Positions 23,638-31,700 of a DNA stretch of 42,976 nt are shown one piece after another. The notes under the pieces are model-generated. The model was not told where the DNA came from and ran no database searches. It saw only the letters and a list, made by a program, of their open reading frames with translations. The stretch is from the NCBI GenBank assembly GCA_020853885.1, contig JADYXZ010000015.1, positions 1-42,976 of the forward strand, given 5' to 3'. This DNA is from Bradyrhizobiaceae bacterium (GTDB lineage Bacteria; Pseudomonadota; Alphaproteobacteria; Rhizobiales; Xanthobacteraceae). How positions within the stretch are numbered: the first letter of the stretch is position 1; each line of letters opens with the position of its first letter. The position numbers and the translations under genes were made by a program.

Positions 23638-25068
23638 GTGACGTATCCTGAAATCCGCCTTTTCATTGACGGCGCATGGATCGCACAGGCCGGCGACCCG
23701 GTGTTGAACCCGGCAAACGAGGACGTGATCGGCGAAGTTCCTTGCATCACGCCAGCGCAACTTGAGGAAGCCGTTTCGGCGGCATCCCGTGGCTTCGAAA
23801 TCTGGAGACGCACTGCTCCCGATAAGCGCGCCGAAACCATCCTTCGTGCCGCGCAATTGCTTCGCGCGCGAGCGCGCGAGATCGGCGAAGTCATAACGCT
23901 GGAGCAGGGCAAACCGATCGCTGATGCTAAGAGCGAAGTGCTTCGCGCATCCGAACTGATCGCGTGGGACGCCGAGGAAGGCCGTCGTACCTACGGGCGA
24001 GTCATTCCGGGCGGCGTCAATTTCCGGCAGCAGGTGGTGCGCGACCCGATCGGCCCGGTCGCGGCTTTCACTCCGTGGAGCGCACCCACAAGTTCGGCAG
24101 GGAGAAAGCTCGGCGGGGCTTTGGCAGCGGGTTGCTCCATCGTGCTCAAGGCATCGGAGGAAACTCCCGGCGGCGCGTGCGCATTGGTTAAGTGTTTTGA
24201 GGATGCGGGATTGCCGCGCGGCGTGATCAACCTGGTGTTCGGCGACCCGGACGAAATCTCGCGTTACCTTATCGCCGCACCGGCGATCCGGCTGATCACC
24301 TTCACAGGATCTGTTCCGGTCGGAATTCACCTTGCGAAACTCGCTGCCGCGGAGATGAAGCCGGTCGTCATGGAACTAGGCGGCCACTCACCGGTGATCA
24401 TTTGCGCCGACGCCGATCCGCGCGCGGCGGCAGAAGCTTCTGTCAAGGCCAAGTTTCGAAATGCCGGGCAGGTTTGCATTTCACCGACCCGCTTCCTGGT
24501 TCATCAATCGCGGTTCGATGAATTTGCAGAAGCGTTTGCAGGTCGCACGAAGGCGCTTCGGGTAGGAGACGGTTTTGATCACTCGTCGCAAATGGGGCCG
24601 CTTGCCAATCAGCGGCGGTTGCAGGCCATGCAGGAATTTGTCGTCGATGCGCAAAGACGGGGAGCCAAAATCCTGACCGGGGGCGAGCGCATCGGCAATC
24701 GCGGCTACTTTTTCGAGCCGACCGTGCTTGCCGATGTGCCGGCCGAAAGCAAGGTCATGAATGTCGAGCCATTCGGACCGATCGCCCTGCTGCTTCGTTT
24801 CAGCGATTTGTCCGATGTTGTTCGGGAAGCCAATCGCCTGCCTTATGGTCTCGCCGCATACGCTTTCACGAAAAGCGCTGAGACCGTCGCGCGGCTCACT
24901 TCGCAAGTAGAAGTTGGCCATTTCGCGGTGAACCATTTCGGCGGCGGGATTCCTGAGAGCCCGTTCGGCGGTGTGAAGAACAGCGGAATGGGGCGCGAAG
25001 GTGGAAGCGAGGGTCTGGAAGCTTATCAGGTCATCAAGTTCGTGACCCATCGCGTAGAAGCGGCATAG
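23638..25068 (+). CDS. Aldehyde dehydrogenase family protein (succinate-semialdehyde dehydrogenase type)
   Basis: A 476-residue NAD(P)-dependent aldehyde dehydrogenase. The general base is Glu246 in MELGGHSP and the nucleophile Cys280 in NAGQVC; a TFTGSVPVG segment binds the cofactor. The GTG at 23638 is chosen because GGAGG (23628-23632) ends 5 bp before it; the GTG at 23632 would overlap that site. The usual PWNFP is PWSAP here (147-151), so the Asn of the oxyanion hole is replaced by Ser, which may change activity. It probably oxidises an aldehyde released in the IclR-controlled pathway. Confidence 0.88.
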   Translation: MTYPEIRLFIDGAWIAQAGDPVLNPANEDVIGEVPCITPAQLEEAVSAASRGFEIWRRTAPDKRAETILRAAQLLRARAREIGEVITLEQGKPIADAKSEVLRASELIAWDAEEGRRTYGRVIPGGVNFRQQVVRDPIGPVAAFTPWSAPTSSAGRKLGGALAAGCSIVLKASEETPGGACALVKCFEDAGLPRGVINLVFGDPDEISRYLIAAPAIRLITFTGSVPVGIHLAKLAAAEMKPVVMELGGHSPVIICADADPRAAAEASVKAKFRNAGQVCISPTRFLVHQSRFDEFAEAFAGRTKALRVGDGFDHSSQMGPLANQRRLQAMQEFVVDAQRRGAKILTGGERIGNRGYFFEPTVLADVPAESKVMNVEPFGPIALLLRFSDLSDVVREANRLPYGLAAYAFTKSAETVARLTSQVEVGHFAVNHFGGGIPESPFGGVKNSGMGREGGSEGLEAYQVIKFVTHRVEAA

Positions 25069-25125
25069 CAGTATGACACGCGTTTGTTCTCGCATGAACG
25101 CCTTCGCTCGGCCTCGCGCCGCTCC

Positions 25126-25333
25126 ATTTTCGATGCCTTCACGCGGCTGAAATCGCGCGGGCTTACGATCCTGCTCGTGGAGCAGATGGCATGGCTCGGC
25201 CTGGAAGATCTGCGACCGCGCCCACGTGCTGGAAGCCGGAAAGATTGTGCTCTCCGGTGCTCCCAACGAGCTCGCATCAAACCCGAGGGTGATGGAAGCT
25301 TATCTGGGAGCTCCAATCGAAATACAGATTTGA
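25126..25333 (+). pseudogene. livF fragment, truncated and frameshifted
   Basis: The C-terminal quarter of a LivF-type ATPase. One frame gives IFDAFTRLKSRGLTILLVEQ, the region just after Walker B. From about 25210 another frame continues CDRAHVLEAGKIVLSGAPNE and ends AYLGAPIEIQI-stop at 25331-25333. The Walker A and signature parts are missing. It is on the plus strand, 58 bp after the aldehyde dehydrogenase, and is not derived from either intact livF of the window as far as I can compare by eye. It marks a lost transporter operon. Confidence 0.75.
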
Positions 25334-25350
25334 CGTGGTGATCGGCAAAT

Positions 25351-25521
25351 TTCCCTGATCTACTCAAGAATTTCCCTGATCCGTCAGGACGGATTCCCTG
25401 TTCCCGCAGACGGAGAAATTTCCCACCAACAATTTGAATAGGCACGAGATTCTGCGATCGAAGAAGAAGGGGTCAAGGTTGCTTTGACTTAGTTCCCTGT
25501 ATCCTTCCCTGATTCAGGGAA
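25351..25521. repeat. Dispersed TTCCCTGA repeats ending in a perfect palindrome
   Basis: TTCCCTGAT occurs at 25351 and 25372, TTCCCTGTT at 25394, TTCCCTGT at 25493 and TTCCCTGATTCAGGGAA at 25505-25521. The last is a perfect inverted repeat with one central base. The stretch 25334-25786 has no recognisable gene; one 43-codon frame (25659-25790, ending RNAAKRIETKWR) is not identifiable. This looks like a degraded mobile element end. Confidence 0.5.
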
Positions 25522-25786
25522 TCCGAGCGCTGAGAACGGTTAGCTCTGGACTGCTTCCACTACCAAACAATCTCCCGGGAGAGATCGGGTCCACGGGGCC
25601 GCTCCAGAAGCGGCCATTTCAAACAAGCTTGGCGCTAACCGGAATCCGCTTCAAAAAAATGCTGCGTAGCGCTTTTCTCTCGCGCCTCAACAAGCGTGTC
25701 GACGACTTCCTAACTATCACGCAGTTCGCGCCCGAAGGCGAAAACCTGTTCCGCAACGCTGCGAAGCGCATCGAGACGAAATGGCG

Positions 25787-26551
25787 CTAGGCGGGGTGCG
25801 TGACCAACTCGACGGTGTAGCGATATCGATCCGGATGGTAACGCACGACTGCGACCTCGACTGGCTTGCCGGAGGCGACATAATAAGTGCGGACGACTTC
25901 CAGCAGCGGGGTCTTCGGCTTGAGGGCGAGGTGCTTCGCCGTGACGCCGTTCGCCAGCGTCGGCTCCACGATCTGCTCGGCCCGGACGATCCGTTGGCTG
26001 ATCTTCTGCTCGACGATGCGGATGATCGGCAGGCCGACCTTGGCATCGGCCTTGCCGATCATAGTGCCAACCCAGTCCGGAAAATAGAACTCGGAATACG
26101 CAAAGGGCTTACGGTCGAGATAGCCGATCACTTCCAGGCGGACGGCCTTGGCGGAATCGGGAAGATCGAGCGCGCGCGCGATTGCCGGCGGCGGCGGCGC
26201 CTCCGTCCGGGACAGAGCCCGATAGGACAAGGCGCCGGGATAAGTCAGCAGTTCGTCCAGGGATCCCATGAGCCGCATCGAGCGGGCGCTGTCCGGCGGT
26301 TGCGCAACGAACGTGCCGACGCCGCGGCGGCGGGCGATCACGCGTTGCGCGAGCAGGGAGTCGAGCGCGCGGCGGACGGTCGTGCGGCTGACGCCATAGG
26401 TTTCGCAGAGCGTTTCCTCGGTCGGCAGCAGATCCCCCGGGCGAAAATTGTTCTGCTGGATTCGCTCCTTGAGCGCCTGTTCGAGCTGGTAGTAGAGGGG
26501 CATCGGCCCCGGCTCAAGAATCATGCGTGGCCCCGCGTATTTCTGTTCCAT
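25787..26551 (-). CDS. GntR-family regulator, HutC/FarR type
   Basis: A 254-residue regulator. The winged helix-turn-helix includes PLYYQLEQALKERI, PGDLLPTEETLCETYGVSRT and RRALDSLL, and is followed by a UTRA effector domain containing AYSEFYFPDWVG and VRTYYVASGKPVEVAVVRYH. The start MEQKYAGPRM (26551) is chosen because the longer frame overlaps the MaoC gene; Met at 26524 is an alternative. It is the last gene of the large operon, 23 bp after the MaoC gene. It would probably bind an acyl or carboxylic intermediate and act at the palindrome at 40362-40379, which makes it an autoregulator. Confidence 0.88.
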   Translation of the reverse strand: MEQKYAGPRMILEPGPMPLYYQLEQALKERIQQNNFRPGDLLPTEETLCETYGVSRTTVRRALDSLLAQRVIARRRGVGTFVAQPPDSARSMRLMGSLDELLTYPGALSYRALSRTEAPPPPAIARALDLPDSAKAVRLEVIGYLDRKPFAYSEFYFPDWVGTMIGKADAKVGLPIIRIVEQKISQRIVRAEQIVEPTLANGVTAKHLALKPKTPLLEVVRTYYVASGKPVEVAVVRYHPDRYRYTVELVTHPA

Positions 26552-26574
26552 CCGTCGGACGCGCCGCCGGCCGC

Positions 26575-27042
26575 TCACGCCGGCCGCCGGCGCACCATCA
26601 GCGCATGCTGGCCGCTGAGCACCGTCTCGCCGCGTTGATTCACCAGACGACAATCCTCCATCAGAATGCCCATGTCCGGCCTGCTTCGGCTCTCGCGTTT
26701 GCTCTCGATCACCCAATGGGCGCGGACCGTGTCGCCCGCGCGCAAAGGCGCCGAGGACTTGACCTTGTCCCAGCCGAGCGTGGCGATGGCCGTGCCCAGA
26801 TTGTAGTTTGTCTGCCACATCAGGCCCTGCATGATGCCCAGCGCTAGGATGCCGTGGCCGATCCGCCCGCCGAACTCGGTCTCCTTCATCACCTCGGCAT
26901 CCATGTGCACGTCGCTGAAGTCGCCCGTCAGGCCGGCGAACAGGTCGATCGTGCCCTCGCCGATCGTTCGCCCCGCCGACATCAGCGCCTCTCCCGCGAC
27001 GAAGTCCTCGAAGTACCTGCCCAGCACCAAAGGCTCTGCCAT
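26575..27042 (-). CDS. MaoC-family (R)-specific enoyl-CoA hydratase-like protein
   Basis: A 155-residue hot-dog-fold protein. The hydratase signature is FAGLTGDFSDVHMDAEV, in which the Asp and His of the D-x-x-x-x-H pattern are catalytic, followed by GGRIGHGILALGIMQGL. It hydrates enoyl-CoA thioesters, usually giving the (R)-hydroxy product. The start is ATG at 27042 after GGGAGGACGGCG. It lies between the enoyl-CoA hydratase and the GntR gene of the operon. Two hydratases of different folds suggest two hydration steps, or opposite stereochemistry. Confidence 0.85.
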   Translation of the reverse strand: MAEPLVLGRYFEDFVAGEALMSAGRTIGEGTIDLFAGLTGDFSDVHMDAEVMKETEFGGRIGHGILALGIMQGLMWQTNYNLGTAIATLGWDKVKSSAPLRAGDTVRAHWVIESKRESRSRPDMGILMEDCRLVNQRGETVLSGQHALMVRRRPA

Positions 27043-27079
27043 CGCCGTCCTCCCTCGCGCCCGCTCGTGCTTCGCCGCC

Positions 27080-27844
27080 CTAGGCCGAAAGCCCGCCGAA
27101 ATTCGGCGCGCGCTTCTCGCGAAACGCCCGGATGCCTTCTGCGGCGTCGCGCGTGGCGAACAGCCACGCATTGGCGCGCTCGGCGTACAGCAAGTCGTCG
27201 CCCTGGAAATTGCGATTGATCGTTGCCTTGAGCAGCTCCACGGCATGCGGGCCCAGCCGCGCGACGTCCTGCGCGAGCGCACGCGCTTCGTCCATGAGCT
27301 TTTCGTGCGGCACGACCCGCGTCACCAAGCCGTAGGCATGCGCCTCTGTGGCGCTCAGCCGGCGCGCGGTCAGGAGGATCTCGCGCGCCCGCATGATGCC
27401 GACGATTTTCGGCAGGCGCTGCATCGCCATGCCCGGAACGACGCCGAGCGTCGGTTCGGGAACCCCGAACACCGCTTTTTCCGACGCCAGCACGAAATCG
27501 CAGGCCAAGCTCAGCTCGAGCCCGCCGCCGAGCGCGTAGCCGTTGACAGCCGCAATCACCGGCTTGCGCATGCGCTCGGGCGACGAAAGGAAGGTCAGCG
27601 ACGCATGCAGCTGGCGCGCCGCGCCTTCGGGGTCGGTCGCCAGCTCGTCGATGTCGGCGCCGACCGAGAACGCGCGGCCGGTGCCGGTGACGATCAGCGC
27701 CCGCACGCCGGGCGCGGAGTCCGCCGCCGCGAATGCCTCGGTGAGCCGCGCCTGAACCTCACCGCTCAGCGCGTTAAGCCGGTCGGCGCGATCGATCCGC
27801 GCCGTCGCCACGCAACCTTCGACGTCATAATGGACAGAGCTCAC
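27080..27844 (-). CDS. Enoyl-CoA hydratase (crotonase family)
   Basis: A 254-residue crotonase. Both catalytic acids of true hydratases are present: Glu110 in GGGLELSLACDF and Glu130 in GVPEPTLGVVPG. The oxyanion segment AFSVGADIDEL is at 58-68. It would add water to an alpha,beta-unsaturated acyl-CoA made by the acyl-CoA dehydrogenase of the same operon. In a cyclohexanecarboxylate-type pathway it would fill the BadK role. It lies 16 bp after the BadI-like gene and 37 bp before the MaoC gene. Confidence 0.88.
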   Translation of the reverse strand: MSSVHYDVEGCVATARIDRADRLNALSGEVQARLTEAFAAADSAPGVRALIVTGTGRAFSVGADIDELATDPEGAARQLHASLTFLSSPERMRKPVIAAVNGYALGGGLELSLACDFVLASEKAVFGVPEPTLGVVPGMAMQRLPKIVGIMRAREILLTARRLSATEAHAYGLVTRVVPHEKLMDEARALAQDVARLGPHAVELLKATINRNFQGDDLLYAERANAWLFATRDAAEGIRAFREKRAPNFGGLSA

Positions 27845-27860
27845 ATTCTCGCTCCATGAA

Positions 27861-28646
27861 CTAGCGGAAACGATCGAAATTCGGCTTTCGCTTCTCGAGA
27901 AAGGCCGTCATGCCCTCTTTCTGCTCGTCGGAGCCGTGCAGGCCGACATTGAGCATGCGGAAGCCCTGGACGACGGCGCCGTAGAGCATGTCGGATTCAT
28001 AATTAAGATGCAGCTTGGCGATGAGCAAGGCAGTTGGACTCTTCTGCAGCAGCTCCTCGCACCATTCGGCGACCACCGAATCGAGTTGCTCGTGCGGCAC
28101 CGCCTTGTTGATCCACCCCATGCGCTCGGCCTCGGCCGCCGTGTAGCTGTGGCAGAGCATCACCACTTCCTTGGCGCGCCGCTCGCCGACCAGGCGCGGA
28201 AGCAGTTGGGTGCCGTACCAGATCGGAACGCTGGCCACGCGCGCGCCGGCCTGGCCGAACTTTGACCGCTCCGAGGCCACGGCAAGGTCGCACAGCAGAT
28301 TGAGCTCGTTGCCGCCGCCCACGCACCATCCGTCGATGCGGGCGATGACCGGCTTTCCGGTATTGCGCATGGTGGAGGACAGATGCAGCAGCCGCCGATT
28401 ATAAAGCCATGCCTTGTGCCGCGTGAAATCGGCTTCGCTGTTCACGTCGCCGCCGGAGCAGAACGCCTTCTCTCCGCTTCCCGTCAGCACGATGACGCCG
28501 ACATCCTTGTCGGCATCGGCGCGCTCGAACGCATGCACCAACTCGTCGAGCGTTTGCAGGCGGAAGGCGTTGTGCTTGTCCGGCCGGTTGATGGTGATGG
28601 TGGCAACACCCTGCTCGCGCTTGTACAGTACGTCTTCATATTCCAT
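27861..28646 (-). CDS. Crotonase-fold protein related to BadI/MenB (possible ring-cleaving hydrolase)
   Basis: A 261-residue crotonase. Layout and segments resemble BadI, the 2-ketocyclohexanecarboxyl-CoA hydrolase of Rhodopseudomonas: INRPDKHNAFR (19-29), AFCSGGD (61-67), CVGGGNELNLLCD, then FGQAGARVASV and WYGTQLLPRLVGERRAKE, and near the end KSPTALLIAKLHLN and EKRKPNF. The Asp that BadI and MenB carry in GSVD-P-GYG is Pro141 here (ASVPIWYG), while the nearby Tyr144 is kept, so the reaction may differ. The start is ATG at 28646 with AAGGA upstream; the longer frame overlaps the ligase. It might open a beta-keto ring thioester. Confidence 0.75.
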   Translation of the reverse strand: MEYEDVLYKREQGVATITINRPDKHNAFRLQTLDELVHAFERADADKDVGVIVLTGSGEKAFCSGGDVNSEADFTRHKAWLYNRRLLHLSSTMRNTGKPVIARIDGWCVGGGNELNLLCDLAVASERSKFGQAGARVASVPIWYGTQLLPRLVGERRAKEVVMLCHSYTAAEAERMGWINKAVPHEQLDSVVAEWCEELLQKSPTALLIAKLHLNYESDMLYGAVVQGFRMLNVGLHGSDEQKEGMTAFLEKRKPNFDRFR

Positions 28647-28663
28647 CGCGGATTCCTTCCGTG

Positions 28664-30211
28664 TTATGAAGTCGCGCGGCCGGCGGGGCGCGCGGCGGCG
28701 CGCGCCTCCAACTGGTCGCGAAGCTGGCGCCGGGCGACCTTTCCGGTCGCGGTAATCGGCAATTCGTCGATGAAGATGACCGAGCGCGGGCACTTGAAGA
28801 CCGCCAGCTGGTCGCGGCAGAAGCCGATCAGATCGTCCGCGCTCGCCGAAGCGCCGGGCCGCAAGGCGACGACCGCGACCGGAAGCTCGCCATACTGCTC
28901 GTCGGGCACCCCCACGAGGACCCCCATCGCCACGGCCGGATGCTGGGCCAGCACCTTTTCCACTTCGGCCGGATAGATGTTCGCGCCGCCGGTGATGATC
29001 ATTTCCTTCTTGCGGTCGACGATCCTGATGTAGCCGTCCTCGTCCATGATCCCGAGGTCGCCGGTGTGGAACCAGCCGTCGCGATAGGCTTCGGCCGTCG
29101 CCTGCGGACGCCGCCAATAGCCGAGCGTGACCGTGTCTCCCTTGCAGACGAGCTCGCCGACCTCGCCGCGCGCGACATCGCGGCCTTGGTCGTCGACGAC
29201 GCGAACCGTGACATTGGCCCCGGGAACGCCGATCATGCCTTCCCGGCGCGGAAGCCCGGCGTGACCGGCGGCAAGCATGTGCGCCTCGGTCAACCCGTAG
29301 ATCTCGTACGATTCCCAGCCGAACGTCTCGCGCACCCGGCGCCGGAGCGCAGCCGAAAACGCCGCGCCGGCGCTGAACAGCGTCTTCATGCTTGAGACGT
29401 CGTGCACGGCGGGGTCGAAATTGTCGAGGAGCTGCGCCACCGCGGTCGGCACGATATTCGCCGTCGTCGGCCGGAAACGCGTGATCGCCTCCAGCGCGGC
29501 GTGCGGCTTGAACCGCTCAAGAAGGACGGCCGAGGCGCCGATGCGAAAGGCCGCCAGCACGCCCATGACCAGGCCGATCGTGTAGAAGAACGGCGACGTC
29601 ACCAGAGCCCGGTCGTCGTGGGTCAGCTTGAACAGGTTCACCCAGCTCATCGACACGAACTCGAGCCAGAAATGGCTCATCATGACGCCCTTCGGCTCGC
29701 CGGTCGTGCCGGAGGTGTATAGCATCATGGCGATGTCGTCGGGCTCCCGCTCCGCCACGTCCGGCATCGGCGCGCCGGCCGCGAGTGCATCGAGGGAAAC
29801 GACACCCTCCGGAGCGGCCGCACCGGCCAGCACGATATTGCGCAGCGACGGCACCTCGCCGAGCGCCGCGAGCACCGCGTCGAGGGTCGCCGGTTCGCAG
29901 ACGATCACACAGGTTTCGCTGTCATTGAGCAGATAAGCGAGCTCCTGGCGCTTGAGCATGACATTGACCGCGACCGCGATCGCGCCCACCCGCAGGATGG
30001 CGAAATAGGCGATCACCACCTCGGGGCGATTGTTCATCATGAAGGCGACACGGTCGCCCGCCTTGATTCCCAGCCGAAGCAATCCGCCGGCGAGCTGCGC
30101 CACCCGCTGTTCGAGCTGCGCGTAATCGAGATCGCCCCATGGTCCCAGCAACGCGGCATGCTGCGGAAACCGCCGTGCCGACACTGCCAGGATCTGGTAG
30201 CCCAAGTTCAT
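28664..30211 (-). CDS. Acyl-CoA synthetase (AMP-forming)
   Basis: A 515-residue member of the ANL ligase family, forming an acyl-CoA from a carboxylate, ATP and CoA. Motifs: the P-loop YTSGTTGEPKG (165-175), the adenylate-binding YEIYGLTEAH, GWFHTGDLGIMDEDGYIRIV with the hinge RKKEMIITGG, and the catalytic Lys in TATGKVARRQL near the C-terminus. It would activate the acid imported by the Liv system encoded just upstream. In a cyclohexanecarboxylate-type pathway it would take the AliA role. Chain or ring preference cannot be read from the sequence. Confidence 0.88.
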   Translation of the reverse strand: MNLGYQILAVSARRFPQHAALLGPWGDLDYAQLEQRVAQLAGGLLRLGIKAGDRVAFMMNNRPEVVIAYFAILRVGAIAVAVNVMLKRQELAYLLNDSETCVIVCEPATLDAVLAALGEVPSLRNIVLAGAAAPEGVVSLDALAAGAPMPDVAEREPDDIAMMLYTSGTTGEPKGVMMSHFWLEFVSMSWVNLFKLTHDDRALVTSPFFYTIGLVMGVLAAFRIGASAVLLERFKPHAALEAITRFRPTTANIVPTAVAQLLDNFDPAVHDVSSMKTLFSAGAAFSAALRRRVRETFGWESYEIYGLTEAHMLAAGHAGLPRREGMIGVPGANVTVRVVDDQGRDVARGEVGELVCKGDTVTLGYWRRPQATAEAYRDGWFHTGDLGIMDEDGYIRIVDRKKEMIITGGANIYPAEVEKVLAQHPAVAMGVLVGVPDEQYGELPVAVVALRPGASASADDLIGFCRDQLAVFKCPRSVIFIDELPITATGKVARRQLRDQLEARAAARPAGRATS

Positions 30212-30217
30212 CGGCGG

Positions 30218-30931
30218 CTATCCCAAATAGGCGCGTTGCAGGCTCTCGCTGCTGCGGAACGCATCGACGCTGCCGTCGCGCACGATACGGCCGCCCTGCA
30301 TCAGCAGCACGCGCTTGACCAGCCGCAGCGCCAGCGAGGCGTCCTGCTCCACCACGACGACCGTCAGCCCACCCGAGGAGACGAGCTGCCCCAATGCCGC
30401 ATAGATGTCGCGCCGCAGCTTGGGGGCGATCCCCATCGACGGCTCGTCCAGCAGCAGCAGGCTCGGCCGGGACATCAGTGCCCGCGCAATCGCCAGCATC
30501 TGCTGCTGCCCGCCGCTCAGCACCGCGGCTGTCGCCTCGCGCCGTTCTTGCAGCACAGGAAATAATGTGAAGATCCGTTGCAGTCGCTCGTCGAGCTCGG
30601 CCCGCGACGGCCGGCTCGGATTGCTGCCGAGCAACAGATGGTCGAGCACGGTCAACGGCGGAAACAGCATCCGGCCCTCGGGCACGAGCGCAATGCCGTG
30701 GCCAACCCGTTCCGCTGCCGACATGCGCGTAAGCTCGCGGCCCTGGAAGAAGATGGCGCCATGCTGCAAGGGAATGAGCCCAACGATCGCCCGCATCAAG
30801 GTCGATTTGCCGGCGCCGTTAGCGCCGAGGATGGCGACGACCTCGTCAGCCTCGATCGCGAGATTGACGTCGCGCAGGACGCTCACCGGCCCATAGCCGG
30901 CCTGCACGTCGCGAAGCTCAAGCAGCGCCAT
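30218..30931 (-). CDS. livF: ABC transporter ATPase LivF (second system)
   Basis: A 237-residue LivF ATPase: Walker A GANGAGKST, signature LSGGQQQMLAIARAL, Walker B LLLLDEPSMGIAP, and Gln in place of the switch His (VEQDAS). The start (MALLELRDVQAGYG) overlaps the livG stop by 14 bp; the longer frame runs inside livG. The C-terminal AYLG is typical. Confidence 0.92.
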   Translation of the reverse strand: MALLELRDVQAGYGPVSVLRDVNLAIEADEVVAILGANGAGKSTLMRAIVGLIPLQHGAIFFQGRELTRMSAAERVGHGIALVPEGRMLFPPLTVLDHLLLGSNPSRPSRAELDERLQRIFTLFPVLQERREATAAVLSGGQQQMLAIARALMSRPSLLLLDEPSMGIAPKLRRDIYAALGQLVSSGGLTVVVVEQDASLALRLVKRVLLMQGGRIVRDGSVDAFRSSESLQRAYLG

Positions 30932-31700
30932 GCTCAAGCTCCCCGAGATAGGCTTCGATGACGCACGGGTCGTTGCGGATTGCGTCGGGCGTCCCCCGGG
31001 CGATGATTTCACCGGCATCCAGCACCACGACCTCGTCGGCGACTTCGAGCACGAACGGCATGTCGTGCTCGATGACCAGCACGCACATTCCCTCGCCGGC
31101 GAGACGCTGCAGGAGGCGGCCGAACTCGGCGGTCTCCGGCCCGCTGAGACCGGCGCACGGCTCGTCGAGCAGGAGCAGCGATGGCTGTGTCGCCAGCGCG
31201 CGCGCAACCTCGAGGCGCCGTTGCAAGCCGAACGGCAGCAGCCCTGCCGGCTCCTCGGCATAGTCGCCGACGCCGACCATTTCCAGAAGCTGCCGCGCGC
31301 GATCGCGCAACGACCGTTCCTCGGCCGCGAACGAGCGCAGCCCGAGCAGCACCGAAAGCAGCGACTGATCGACATGCAGGTGAAAGCCGCACATGACGTT
31401 TTCCATCGCCGTCATGTGGCTGAACAGTTGGGCGATCTGGAAACTGCGCGCCATGCCCTGGTGCACGCGGCGCGATGCCGGCCAATCATCGATCAGTTGG
31501 CCGCGCAGCCTGATGTTGCCGCTGTCGCGCCCGATATAGCCGGATATGATGTTGAGCAGCGTGGTCTTGCCCGCGCCGTTGGGGCCGATCAGCGCATAGA
31601 TGCGCCGCTCGAAGAGGTCGAGCGAGACGCCCGACACGGCCTTGATGGCGCCGAAGCTTCTGCCGACATCGGTCAGGGAAAGGATCGCCGGATTGCTCAT
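30918..31700 (-). CDS. livG: ABC transporter ATPase LivG (second system)
   Basis: A 260-residue LivG ATPase: Walker A GPNGAGKTT, an unusual signature LLPFGLQRRLEVARAL in place of LSYGQ, Walker B LLLLDEPCAGL, switch His in IEHDMPFV. The start is ATG at 31700 (MSNPAILSLTDVG), overlapping the livM stop by 4 bp. Confidence 0.92.
   Translation of the reverse strand: MSNPAILSLTDVGRSFGAIKAVSGVSLDLFERRIYALIGPNGAGKTTLLNIISGYIGRDSGNIRLRGQLIDDWPASRRVHQGMARSFQIAQLFSHMTAMENVMCGFHLHVDQSLLSVLLGLRSFAAEERSLRDRARQLLEMVGVGDYAEEPAGLLPFGLQRRLEVARALATQPSLLLLDEPCAGLSGPETAEFGRLLQRLAGEGMCVLVIEHDMPFVLEVADEVVVLDAGEIIARGTPDAIRNDPCVIEAYLGELEHGAA

Noticed and set aside
25351-25521. TTCCCTGA copies as a CRISPR array
   Set aside because: The copies are short, irregularly spaced and of both exact and degenerate form, without spacer-repeat structure.
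25659-25790. A 43-codon plus-strand frame ending RNAAKRIETKWR
   Set aside because: It is short, not recognised, and lies in degraded DNA; there is no ribosome binding site I trust, so it is not listed as a gene.
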